A stretch of DNA of 13,168 bases. Origin: an uncultured Clostridia bacterium. Lineage in GTDB: Bacteria; Bacillota; Clostridia; TANB77; CAG-508. This document shows, one piece after another, positions 1 to 5,560 of the stretch; position 1 is the first letter of the stretch; the number at the start of each line of letters is the position of its first letter. Under the pieces are notes generated by a model. That model did not search any database and was not told the DNA's origin. It saw only the letters and a program-made list of their open reading frames with translations. The DNA lies in the NCBI GenBank assembly GCA_934133165.1, contig CAKPAW010000016.1:1-13168 (forward strand), written 5' to 3'. Position numbers and translations under genes: made by a program.

Positions 1-94
1 TGCCACAAATTTCGATTATAATTTCTACGCTACTTAGCTTGAACGAGCATTTTTTTAAAATTTCTATATTTTTATTATAGTAACACTAATTTTC

Positions 95-129
95 AAAGGA
101 CAAAAGTGACCCGTCCCCAAATGTCCTTT
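95..129. repeat. Small palindromic GGGACGG-type repeat (REP-like)
   Basis: AAAGGACA at 95-102 is the inverse complement of TGTCCTTT at 122-129. Between them lies a GC-rich core that reads GGGGACGGGTCAC on the minus strand, in otherwise very AT-rich DNA. The GGGACGG core recurs in the large palindrome at 12602-12667. From general knowledge, GGGACGG-containing palindromes are dispersed in many clostridial genomes and resemble REP elements mobilised by RAYT transposases; that family assignment is from memory and unverified. The element sits just downstream of the secG terminator. Confidence 0.55.
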
Positions 130-165
130 AAAAAAAGTGTAGTTACATTTTTGTTACTACACTTT
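129..165 (-). terminator. Rho-independent terminator of secG
   Basis: The arms AAAGTGTAGTTAC (134-146) and GTTACTACACTTT (153-165) pair over 12 of 13 positions around a 6-nt loop. On the minus strand the hairpin is followed by a T-run (129-136), as expected for an intrinsic terminator about 15 bp after the secG stop codon. Confidence 0.85.
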
Positions 166-180
166 AGTTTTTCTAAAAAA

Positions 181-429
181 TTAAATTACATACAAAATTC
201 CAAGTATTATTGTAAATACTAAAAATAAAACACCTAATATTATTGTTAGTCTTTTTATTTTTCCCTCTTTTGTTCTTCCTTTATTTTTCTCATAAAAATT
301 ATTTGTTGAAGAACCTGTAATTGCTCCTGAAGCTCCTTGGCTATCTTTTGTTTGCATTGTAGCAACTATTATTAATGCAACACATATAACTAAATATATT
401 CCTAATACTATGTATTTTAAAACTTCCAT
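181..429 (-). CDS. secG: SecG, protein-export translocase subunit
   Basis: SecG is the small integral-membrane partner of SecY and SecE in the general secretion channel and helps SecA-driven translocation. The 82-residue product has the family's usual size and layout: a first membrane segment (about residues 5-25), a polar loop rich in G, S, K and N (about 26-58), and a second membrane segment (about 60-81). In the loop, MQTKDSQGASGAITGSS matches the Gly/Ser-rich SecG loop. The ATG start at 427-429 is set by AAAGGAGAG about 8 nt upstream. A TTGCAT-17-TACAAT promoter lies at 479-507 and a terminator directly downstream, so it looks monocistronic here. In many Firmicutes secG is followed by rnr and smpB; nothing of the kind is visible in the remaining 130 bp. 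Confidence 0.93.
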   Translation of the reverse strand: MEVLKYIVLGIYLVICVALIIVATMQTKDSQGASGAITGSSTNNFYEKNKGRTKEGKIKRLTIILGVLFLVFTIILGILYVI

Positions 430-478
430 TTCATTCTCTCCTTTGGTTTATTTTTTCTCTTTTTCTTTAACGTTATTT

Positions 479-507
479 ATTGTAACATATGTATTTAAAA
501 AATGCAA
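479..507 (-). promoter_or_regulatory. secG sigma-A-type promoter
   Basis: On the minus strand, TTGCAT (502-507) and TACAAT (479-484) are separated by exactly 17 nt. A TG precedes the -10 (TGTTACAAT, with one extra base between). Its -35 abuts the -35 of the plus-strand orphan promoter at 508-513, so the two face away from each other back to back. Assigned by pattern only. Confidence 0.6.
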
Positions 508-575
508 TTGATTTTTGAAATTTTGTATTATATAATGTTTTATATTTAAAATATAGCATTTATGGAGTTTTTATG
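495..575 (+). repeat. Direct repeat, left copy: relic of the RluA promoter, RBS and start codon
   Basis: About 80 bp matching 2126-2208 with only two single-base indels (an A-run one base shorter, and GCATTTATGG versus GCATTTTATGG). In the right copy this sequence is the working promoter, GGAG ribosome binding site and ATG of the pseudouridine synthase gene. Here the same GGAG (564-567) and ATG (573-575) are followed by only Asp-Leu-Leu-stop, so no gene is attached. It includes the -35 of the secG promoter, which suggests this is the original secG/rluA divergent junction. Confidence 0.9.
508..536 (+). promoter_or_regulatory. Orphan RluA-type promoter facing the pseudopilin gene
   Basis: TTGATT (508-513), 17 nt, TATAAT (531-536), identical to the promoter at 2140-2168. 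Transcription would run rightward from about 543 into the 3' end of the minus-strand pseudopilin gene. The first hairpin with T-run that I see for that direction is at 1583-1624, so an antisense RNA of about 1.1 kb is possible. The promoter call is by motif; activity is inferred. Confidence 0.6.
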
Positions 576-643
576 GATCTTTTATGAAGTTTTTCTATTA
601 TTCGAAATAAAAAGTTATGATATCTCAACAATTAGTGTAGGTA

Positions 644-1429
644 TTATAATCCTTCAAATGCTAAATAATACTGAATAGTCCCTGTATAACTAAGTGTTTC
701 TCCTGCTTTTAGTGAAAAAGGAGTGACAGTAACATCCTGATATAACCCTGAATAAATAGAACCGCTTGTAACTACATAGCCATGGCAATCAACAAGTGCT
801 ATAGGATGTTTATAATTTTCATTAGTATAAGATTTCATAATTTTTCCCAAATACCACCAACAATTACTATTATTGTATCGTTCATATACGCTTTCTGTCG
901 ACAAAATCAAACTACCATTTTCTACCATTGCTATAAACTGTCCACATCCAATTTCATAATAATTAGTATTGCTAGAATTTAATATTCCAGTAATTAAATT
1001 TCCATTTACATATGCCGTTTTTCCCTCTGCTATATCTTCTGCTGTTGCTGTTGCATTCTTTGTTACTTCCTTTACTATTCCTTTAATATTATCTGCAAAT
1101 ACTGCTGTTTCAGCTGTTATATCTGGCTTTATACCACCTGATTCATCTATTGCATTTGCTATTGCTGTTTTAAATTCTGTTAGTTTTGCTATTGAATCAT
1201 ATGGTAAGTTTCCTAAACTTGAACCTTCTGTATCTAATTGAGTATATAATTCATTTAATTCAGTTTCTTCTTCGATTTTTGCAAGTTCTATATTTTCTTT
1301 TGCCCTTTTAGCTATTGTTATTATTCCATTATCTCCTAAAACTAAATTTATGCTTATTCCTACTAAAATTATTAATACTATTATTGTCACTACTAATGCT
1401 ACTAATGTTATTCCTTTTTCTTTTCTCAT
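644..1429 (-). CDS. Prepilin-like secreted/surface protein
   Basis: The 261-residue product starts with a class III (prepilin) leader: MRKEKG, predicted cleavage after Gly6, then a hydrophobic helix (about residues 7-29, ITLVALVVTIIVLIILV) continuing into an amphipathic stretch (about 33-62). This is the type IV pilin/pseudopilin N-terminal pattern, processed by a PilD-type peptidase. The Glu usually found at mature position +5 is Ala here. Residues about 123-149 (ATAEDIAEGKTAYVNGNLITG) resemble a short motif I associate with Firmicutes phage tail and surface proteins. The C-terminal region (about 155-261) is polar and aromatic-rich with two Cys; I do not recognise the fold. There are no pilus assembly genes nearby. 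The RBS AAAGGA lies about 12 nt before ATG, rather far. The gene occupies the position where the left-copy RluA gene should be. A role in adhesion or surface display is inference. Confidence 0.75.
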   Translation of the reverse strand: MRKEKGITLVALVVTIIVLIILVGISINLVLGDNGIITIAKRAKENIELAKIEEETELNELYTQLDTEGSSLGNLPYDSIAKLTEFKTAIANAIDESGGIKPDITAETAVFADNIKGIVKEVTKNATATAEDIAEGKTAYVNGNLITGILNSSNTNYYEIGCGQFIAMVENGSLILSTESVYERYNNSNCWWYLGKIMKSYTNENYKHPIALVDCHGYVVTSGSIYSGLYQDVTVTPFSLKAGETLSYTGTIQYYLAFEGL

Positions 1430-1548
1430 TTTCTTTTGTTTTCCTTTCTACTATTTTAGTAGAATTTTATAAGTAATACTAAACAAAATCAATCAATTTT
1501 ATGTTATTTAATTATTACTTTTATTTTTAATACATTAATAAGTTTAAT
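1430..1548. other. Intergenic stretch upstream of the pseudopilin gene
   Basis: AT-rich. It holds two small inverted repeats: CTACTA/TAGTAG at 1448-1462, next to the pseudopilin RBS, and TACATTAA/TTAATGTA at 1531-1551. TTGATT and TATAAA elements exist on the minus strand but are 19 nt apart, so no convincing pseudopilin promoter is visible. Confidence 0.4.
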
Positions 1549-1590
1549 GTATTTTATCTTATTTGAATGATAAAATTTTAGAAAAAAGTA
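1549..1590 (+). pseudogene. 3' remnant of a duplicated RluA-type gene
   Basis: From G1549 the sequence matches the end of the intact pseudouridine synthase gene (3008 onward) at about 90% identity. Read in the homologous frame it gives ILSYLNDKILEKS, against ILSYLNGKIIEKK-stop in the intact gene. One A missing from the terminal A-run removes the in-frame TAG. Only about 14 codons survive; the rest of the gene is absent. With the 5' relic at 495-575 this marks the two ends of a lost gene copy. Confidence 0.82.
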
Positions 1591-1624
1591 GAAATAGCAA
1601 AATAAATTGCTATTTCTACTTTTT
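1583..1624. terminator. Bidirectional hairpin terminator (left copy)
   Basis: Perfect 18-bp stem: arms 1583-1600 and 1607-1624 around a 6-nt loop (AATAAA), A-run at the left foot and T-run at the right foot, so it can terminate both strands. It ends the left lipoprotein gene (stop at 1630-1632) on the minus strand and would stop rightward transcription from 508-536. The paralogous hairpin is at 3043-3083, with a paired A/T to G/C change in the stem. Confidence 0.85.
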
Positions 1625-1629
1625 ATAAT

Positions 1630-2010
1630 TTAATCTTTGCACAATTTGTCTAAAAAAAGAAGTACCATACCGCCTGCAATACCTGCCACTGTAGCCACTA
1701 ATATTATAACAATCACATAATTTTGACTTGCCTTAATCAAAACCGCCTCTTGCCCTGAAACATCAAAGATTGTTTTAACTTCTTCATTTCCTATAAGCTT
1801 TGTTATTTTTATCCGCCTATTTACATTTTGATCAATATATTTCGCTACATATTCTTTTGGCACTATATAGCCTTCTTCACCATTGGCAATATGGTTTGCG
1901 ATTTCCGTCATTTTTTCTAACTCTACTTCATCAACTTTTTTTGATGAACAACCTGATAAAATAGCAGTTAACGCAATGAAACATAAAAGTAAAATTATTT
2001 TCTTTTTCAT
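1630..2010 (-). CDS. Small lipoprotein with a C-terminal membrane helix (left paralogue)
   Basis: 126 residues, function unknown. The basic n-region MKKK and hydrophobic core lead to a lipobox L-S-G-C with lipidated Cys21. A polar domain (about 22-95, with EKMTEIANHIANGEEGY and FDVSGQEA) follows, then a membrane helix (about 98-120) and a short tail ending DKLCKD. The protein would be tethered to the membrane at both ends. I place the start at ATG 2008-2010 because GGAGGG lies 7 nt upstream; an in-frame ATG at 2025 overlaps that RBS, and a longer frame to 2097 runs through the promoter. The paralogue is at 3092-3586, sharing LEKMTEIA-type and DxSGxE motifs but carrying an extra basic tail of about 30 residues. 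No named family recognised. Confidence 0.82.
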   Translation of the reverse strand: MKKKIILLLCFIALTAILSGCSSKKVDEVELEKMTEIANHIANGEEGYIVPKEYVAKYIDQNVNRRIKITKLIGNEEVKTIFDVSGQEAVLIKASQNYVIVIILVATVAGIAGGMVLLFLDKLCKD

Positions 2011-2065
2011 CTTTTTTCCCTCCATTTTGTAAAGAAAAATATATGGTTTGTTAGTTACAATTCGC

Positions 2066-2094
2066 ATTATAACATGTTTACATATTTTTTTCAA
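2066..2094 (-). promoter_or_regulatory. Promoter of the left lipoprotein gene
   Basis: On the minus strand TTGAAA (2089-2094), 17 nt, TATAAT (2066-2071). The expected start of transcription is near 2060, about 50 nt before the ATG at 2010. The paralogous promoter at 3628-3656 has the same hexamers and spacing, which supports both. Confidence 0.78.
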
Positions 2095-2125
2095 CATGAA
2101 TTATATTATTTTTGCACTATATATA

Positions 2126-2208
2126 TTAAAAAAATGCAATTGATTTTTGAAATTTTGTATTATATAATGTTTTATATTTAAAATATAGCATTTTATGGAG
2201 TTTTTATG
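2126..2208 (+). repeat. Direct repeat, right copy: promoter, RBS and start codon of the RluA-type gene
   Basis: Near-identical to 495-575 (two single-base indels). This copy contains TTGATT (2140-2145), 17 nt, TATAAT (2163-2168), then GGAG (2197-2200) and the ATG at 2206. Such identity between non-coding stretches 1.6 kb apart indicates duplication. Confidence 0.9.
2140..2168 (+). promoter_or_regulatory. Promoter of the RluA-type gene
   Basis: TTGATT at 2140-2145 and TATAAT at 2163-2168 with a 17-nt spacer, about 37 nt before the start codon. The hexamers are conserved in the relic copy at 508-536. Confidence 0.75.
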
Positions 2209-3051
2209 AAAATTTTAGTTGTAGATGAAAAATATAATAATAAAAAACTAGATAAATTTATTTTCGATAAATTTCCTAGCTTAAGTTCTGGTCTATTTTA
2301 TAAAACTTTAAGAAAGAAAGATTTTCGTGTAAATGATAATAGAATTTCTGAAAATATAATACTTCACACTGGTGATGAAATTAAGGTTTTTATTAGTGAT
2401 GAACTTTTAGAAAATAATGTTTCACTTTCTACTATATATGAAGATGATAACATTTTAGTTATTGATAAACCTACAAGCATTGAAGTTGTTGGAGATAATA
2501 GTGTTACTTCTATTTTAGAAAAAAAGTATTCATATATTAAACCTTGCCATAGACTTGATAGAAATACAACTGGTCTTGTTTTATTTGCTAAAAATGAAGA
2601 ATCTTTAAACATTCTTTTAAATAAATTTAAAAATCACGAGATTGAAAAACATTATAGAGCTACTATTTATGGAATACCTAAAGTAAAAAAAGCTAAACTT
2701 GAAGCCTTCTTATTTAAGGATAGTAAAAAATCTTTAGTCTATATTTCAGACGAGCCTAAAAAAGGCTATCAAAAAATTATTACTTCTTATGAAGTTATTA
2801 AAGAAGATAAAAAACAAAATATTTCTGTATTAGATGTTAAATTAGAAACTGGTAGAACTCATCAAATTAGAGCACATCTTGCTTACATAGGATTTCCTAT
2901 TATCGGAGATGGAAAGTATGGCAAAAATGAAATAAATAAAAAATTTAATAAAAAGACTCAATTGCTTGAAAGTTATAGCTTAAAATTTAGTTTCTCTTCT
3001 CCAAGTAGTATTTTATCTTATTTGAATGGTAAAATTATAGAAAAAAAGTAG
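2206..3051 (+). CDS. RluA-family RNA pseudouridine synthase
   Basis: Isomerises uridine to pseudouridine in rRNA or tRNA. The 281-residue product has an N-terminal S4-like RNA-binding domain (about residues 1-65), then the catalytic domain. The signature HRLDRNTTG at 115-123 gives the catalytic Asp118, and RTHQIRAHL at 217-225 is the second conserved block. Length is usual for the family. The start is fixed by GGAG 5 nt upstream and a good promoter. The RluA/RluC/RluD subgroup, and so the target uridine, cannot be decided from sequence reading alone. The stop codon (3049-3051) lies inside the stem of the downstream bidirectional terminator shared with a convergent lipoprotein gene. It is the only plus-strand gene in the window. 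A nearly deleted second copy is represented by 495-575 and 1549-1590. Confidence 0.93.
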   Translation: MKILVVDEKYNNKKLDKFIFDKFPSLSSGLFYKTLRKKDFRVNDNRISENIILHTGDEIKVFISDELLENNVSLSTIYEDDNILVIDKPTSIEVVGDNSVTSILEKKYSYIKPCHRLDRNTTGLVLFAKNEESLNILLNKFKNHEIEKHYRATIYGIPKVKKAKLEAFLFKDSKKSLVYISDEPKKGYQKIITSYEVIKEDKKQNISVLDVKLETGRTHQIRAHLAYIGFPIIGDGKYGKNEINKKFNKKTQLLESYSLKFSFSSPSSILSYLNGKIIEKK

Positions 3052-3083
3052 AAGTAGCAAAATAATTGTTACTTCTACTTTTT
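3043..3083. terminator. Bidirectional hairpin terminator (right copy)
   Basis: 18-bp stem (3043-3060 with 3066-3083, one G-T wobble), 5-nt loop AATAA, A-run and T-run at the feet. It terminates the RluA-type gene from the left and the lipoprotein gene (stop 3092-3094) from the right. Compared with the left copy, an A/T pair became G/C on both arms, a paired change that keeps the stem. Confidence 0.86.
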
Positions 3084-3091
3084 CTTTTATA

Positions 3092-3586
3092 CTATTTTAC
3101 ATTTTCTTTTTCTTCTTTCAACCTAGCTATTCTTTTTTTTAGTTTTGAATTTGTTTTTTTTAATTTTTTATTGATTTTTTGCAGAAAATCACAAATAAGT
3201 ATAGTCAAAAATATGCAACCTATAACAGCCAGAGTTACTATTATATAAGTCCATACCGAAACCATCATTGAGAAATCATTTATCTCCATTTCAGTAAGTT
3301 TTGTTTCTTCTCCTGAAATATCAAAAGTTATATCAAGAAAAACTGCTCCACTTTCAATGATCTTACTTATGCATATCCGTGCATTTGTTGTTTCATCTTC
3401 GTATGAAACTTTATATCCTTCAGGTAATTTATACCCTTTTTCATTTGCAACATGGTCTGCAATTTCTGTCATTTTTTCAATTTCTGCTCCATCAATTGTA
3501 ATCGATGAACAACCTGTTAGAATAGTAGCTAACATTATAAAACATAAAAACAAAATTATTTTCTTTTTCCTCTTTTCTCCCTCCAT
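3092..3586 (-). CDS. Small lipoprotein with C-terminal helix and basic tail (right paralogue); start codon doubtful
   Basis: Paralogue of the protein at 1630-2010, function unknown. Counting from the ATG at 3586 (164 residues): hydrophobic signal, lipobox L-T-G-C with Cys26, polar domain (about 27-105, with IEKMTEIADHVANEKGY and FDISGEE), membrane helix (about 108-133), then a Lys/Arg-rich, probably helical tail (134-164) absent from the left copy. The codon aligned with the left copy's true start, 7-8 nt after GGAGGG, is AGG here (3569-3571) instead of ATG. The only ATG ahead of the signal peptide (3584-3586) overlaps the GGAGGG itself and has no Shine-Dalgarno sequence before it. The reading frame is otherwise open and its promoter intact, so it may be weakly expressed or at an early stage of decay. 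Confidence 0.72.
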   Translation of the reverse strand: MEGEKRKKKIILFLCFIMLATILTGCSSITIDGAEIEKMTEIADHVANEKGYKLPEGYKVSYEDETTNARICISKIIESGAVFLDITFDISGEETKLTEMEINDFSMMVSVWTYIIVTLAVIGCIFLTILICDFLQKINKKLKKTNSKLKKRIARLKEEKENVK

Positions 3587-3627
3587 TTGTAAAGAAAAAA
3601 CATATTTTTTACTAGTTACATACTCGT

Positions 3628-3656
3628 ATTATAACATGTCCATATATTTTTTTCAA
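3628..3656 (-). promoter_or_regulatory. Promoter of the right lipoprotein gene
   Basis: TTGAAA (3651-3656), 17 nt, TATAAT (3628-3633) on the minus strand, matching the left copy's promoter. The implied 5' leader is about 35 nt if the ATG at 3586 is used. Confidence 0.76.
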
Positions 3657-3700
3657 CACAAATAAAAAACTCCTACAAGAAAAAAATTTCTACCATATAA

Positions 3701-3735
3701 AAAACTGAAAAAGTATTATTTTGCTTTTTCAGTTT
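3701..3735 (-). terminator. Rho-independent terminator of ftsH
   Basis: CTGAAAAAG (3705-3713) pairs with CTTTTTCAG (3724-3732) and the stem extends outward by three A/T pairs. On the minus strand the hairpin is followed by a run of T (3699-3704). It lies 5 bp beyond the ftsH stop codon. Confidence 0.8.
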
Positions 3736-3740
3736 CTACT

Positions 3741-5543
3741 CTACTTAAATATTTCTTCAAATTCTTGTTCTGTTATTATTTCATTCTTTAATAATGTTTG
3801 TGCTACTTCATGAAGTTTGTCCATATGCTCAAGTATCATTTTTTGTGCTTTAGCATATGCAGTATCTAATAATATTTTTACTTCTGCTCCTATTGCATCT
3901 GTATATTTTTCTCCAAGTAATTGTAATTCATATGGATCTTTATCTGGATTTATTGATATAGTACCAACTACATCACTCATTCCATATACTGTAACCATAT
4001 CTTTCGCTATTTTAGTTGCTACTTCGAAGTCATTACTTGCTCCTGTTGAAATATCATTTATTATAATTTTTTCTGCCGCACGACCTGCCATTAATACAAT
4101 AAGTCTTTCTTCCATTTCTGTTTTAGAAATATAGTTTTTATCTTCGTTTGTTTTATTCATTGTATATCCGCCTGCCATACCTCTTGGTATAATTGATATT
4201 TCTTTTACTGGTTCTTGTGTTTCTAAGTACCTACTTACTATTGCATGTCCTGCTTCATGATATGCAGTTAATTTTTTGTCTTTTTCTGAATATACCCTAC
4301 TTGCTTTTTGAAGTCCTATTGTTACCTTTTTGAAGGCTTCTTCTATATCTTCTTGTTCTATTACTTCATGTTCATTTATTGTAGCTAGAATTGCAGCTTC
4401 ATTTAATATATTAGCTAATTCTGCACCTGTTAGACCTGCTGTATCTTCCGCTATTGTTTCTAATTTAACGTTTTCTGCTAGCTTTTTATTTGCGCTATGA
4501 ATTTTTAATATTTCTTCTCTTCCTCGTTTGTCTGGTACATTTATTGTTATTTGTCTATCAAATCTTCCTGGTCTTAAAAGAGCTGTATCTAGCATTTCTG
4601 GTCTATTTGTTGCAGCTAAAACTATAATAGTTTCTTCTGTGTCAAAACCATCCATTTCTACTAATAATTGGTTTAATGTTTGGTTATTTTCAGTTTCTGC
4701 ACCACTTCCGCTAGATCTTCTAGAACCTATTGCATCTATTTCATCTATAAATACTATACATGGTGCTACTTTTCTTGCTTTTTCAAATAATTTACGTACT
4801 CTTGATGCACCAAGTCCTGCAAACATTTCTATAAATTCTGAACCACTCATTGAAATAAATGGTACGTTTGCTTCACCAGCTATTGCTTTTGCTATTAAAG
4901 TTTTACCTGTTCCTGGTTTTCCATATAATAAAACACCTTTTGGAACTTTTGCTCCCATTTCATTGAATTTTTTAGGTTCTTTTAAGAATTGAACAATTTC
5001 TAACATTTCTTGTTTTTCTTCATCTAGACCTGCAACATCATCAAATTTTATTTTTTCCTTTGTTGTTTCTGCATCATATACTTTTCCTTTATCTCCAAGA
5101 CCTTGCATTTTAAATACTAATATGAATAAAACAACAATCATTATAGTTGGTAATAATGCAAAAAGTCTTTCTGAAATAGTAAGAAAAATATTTTCTGGAT
5201 TTTGTATTAATTCTATATTATTACCTTCTGCAACTTTTTCTTGAATTAATTCTATAAATGCTTGTGTATTTGGCACTATAACTGTTTTTTCTTCTTCTAC
5301 ATTTTTTTGTTTTACTTTTAAAGAAGTACTTCCAACTGTCATTTCTATTTTTTCTATTTCACCATCTGATACTTTTTTAATTAAGTCTGTATAAGCAAGC
5401 TCCTTTTCTTCAGTTTCAGATGTTTTATTAAAAAATAAGAAATAACTTAAAATGGCTAATGTAGCTATTAAAATAACTGCTAATACACCAACTAGGATTT
5501 TATTTCTTTTTTCATTTTTTCCATTTTTTTTGTTATCTTCCAT
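3741..5543 (-). CDS. ftsH: FtsH, ATP-dependent membrane zinc metalloprotease
   Basis: Membrane-anchored AAA+ protease that extracts and degrades membrane and some soluble proteins as a hexamer. The 600-residue product has TM1 at about 16-37, an extracytoplasmic domain (about 40-122), TM2 at about 125-145, the AAA+ module (about 165-410) and the M41 peptidase domain. Visible motifs: Walker A GKPGTGKT (208-215), pore loop FIEMFAGLG (237-245), Walker B IVFIDEID (263-270), second region of homology TNRPEMLD...RPGRFDR (312-330), zinc site HEAGH (429-433) and the likely third ligand Asp505 in TGASNDFE. The Walker A second residue is Lys where Pro is usual, and the pore loop has MFAGLG where MFVGVG or similar is usual; catalytic residues are all present. 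It is 17 bp downstream of the DUF1189-like gene, probably cotranscribed, and ends in a terminator. Confidence 0.96.
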   Translation of the reverse strand: MEDNKKNGKNEKRNKILVGVLAVILIATLAILSYFLFFNKTSETEEKELAYTDLIKKVSDGEIEKIEMTVGSTSLKVKQKNVEEEKTVIVPNTQAFIELIQEKVAEGNNIELIQNPENIFLTISERLFALLPTIMIVVLFILVFKMQGLGDKGKVYDAETTKEKIKFDDVAGLDEEKQEMLEIVQFLKEPKKFNEMGAKVPKGVLLYGKPGTGKTLIAKAIAGEANVPFISMSGSEFIEMFAGLGASRVRKLFEKARKVAPCIVFIDEIDAIGSRRSSGSGAETENNQTLNQLLVEMDGFDTEETIIVLAATNRPEMLDTALLRPGRFDRQITINVPDKRGREEILKIHSANKKLAENVKLETIAEDTAGLTGAELANILNEAAILATINEHEVIEQEDIEEAFKKVTIGLQKASRVYSEKDKKLTAYHEAGHAIVSRYLETQEPVKEISIIPRGMAGGYTMNKTNEDKNYISKTEMEERLIVLMAGRAAEKIIINDISTGASNDFEVATKIAKDMVTVYGMSDVVGTISINPDKDPYELQLLGEKYTDAIGAEVKILLDTAYAKAQKMILEHMDKLHEVAQTLLKNEIITEQEFEEIFK

Positions 5544-5560
5544 TATTCTTTCCTTTCATT

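Noticed and set aside
1..94. Possible RNA gene or gene start at the left edge
   Set aside because: Too little sequence; no open frame with RBS, promoter or recognisable RNA fold seen.
573..610. Tiny frames MDLL and MKFFYYSK after the orphan promoter as a leader peptide gene
   Set aside because: The ATG and RBS are explained as the RluA relic, and the peptides have no support.
2011..2097. Longer reading frame for the left lipoprotein starting at 2097
   Set aside because: It runs through the -35/-10 promoter and the GGAGGG ribosome binding site; ATG at 2010 gives a normal lipoprotein signal peptide.
4528..4992. Plus-strand open frame inside ftsH, and similar ones inside cysS, the PBP gene and rny
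   Set aside because: Antisense shadows of well-supported genes, with no RBS or recognisable protein.
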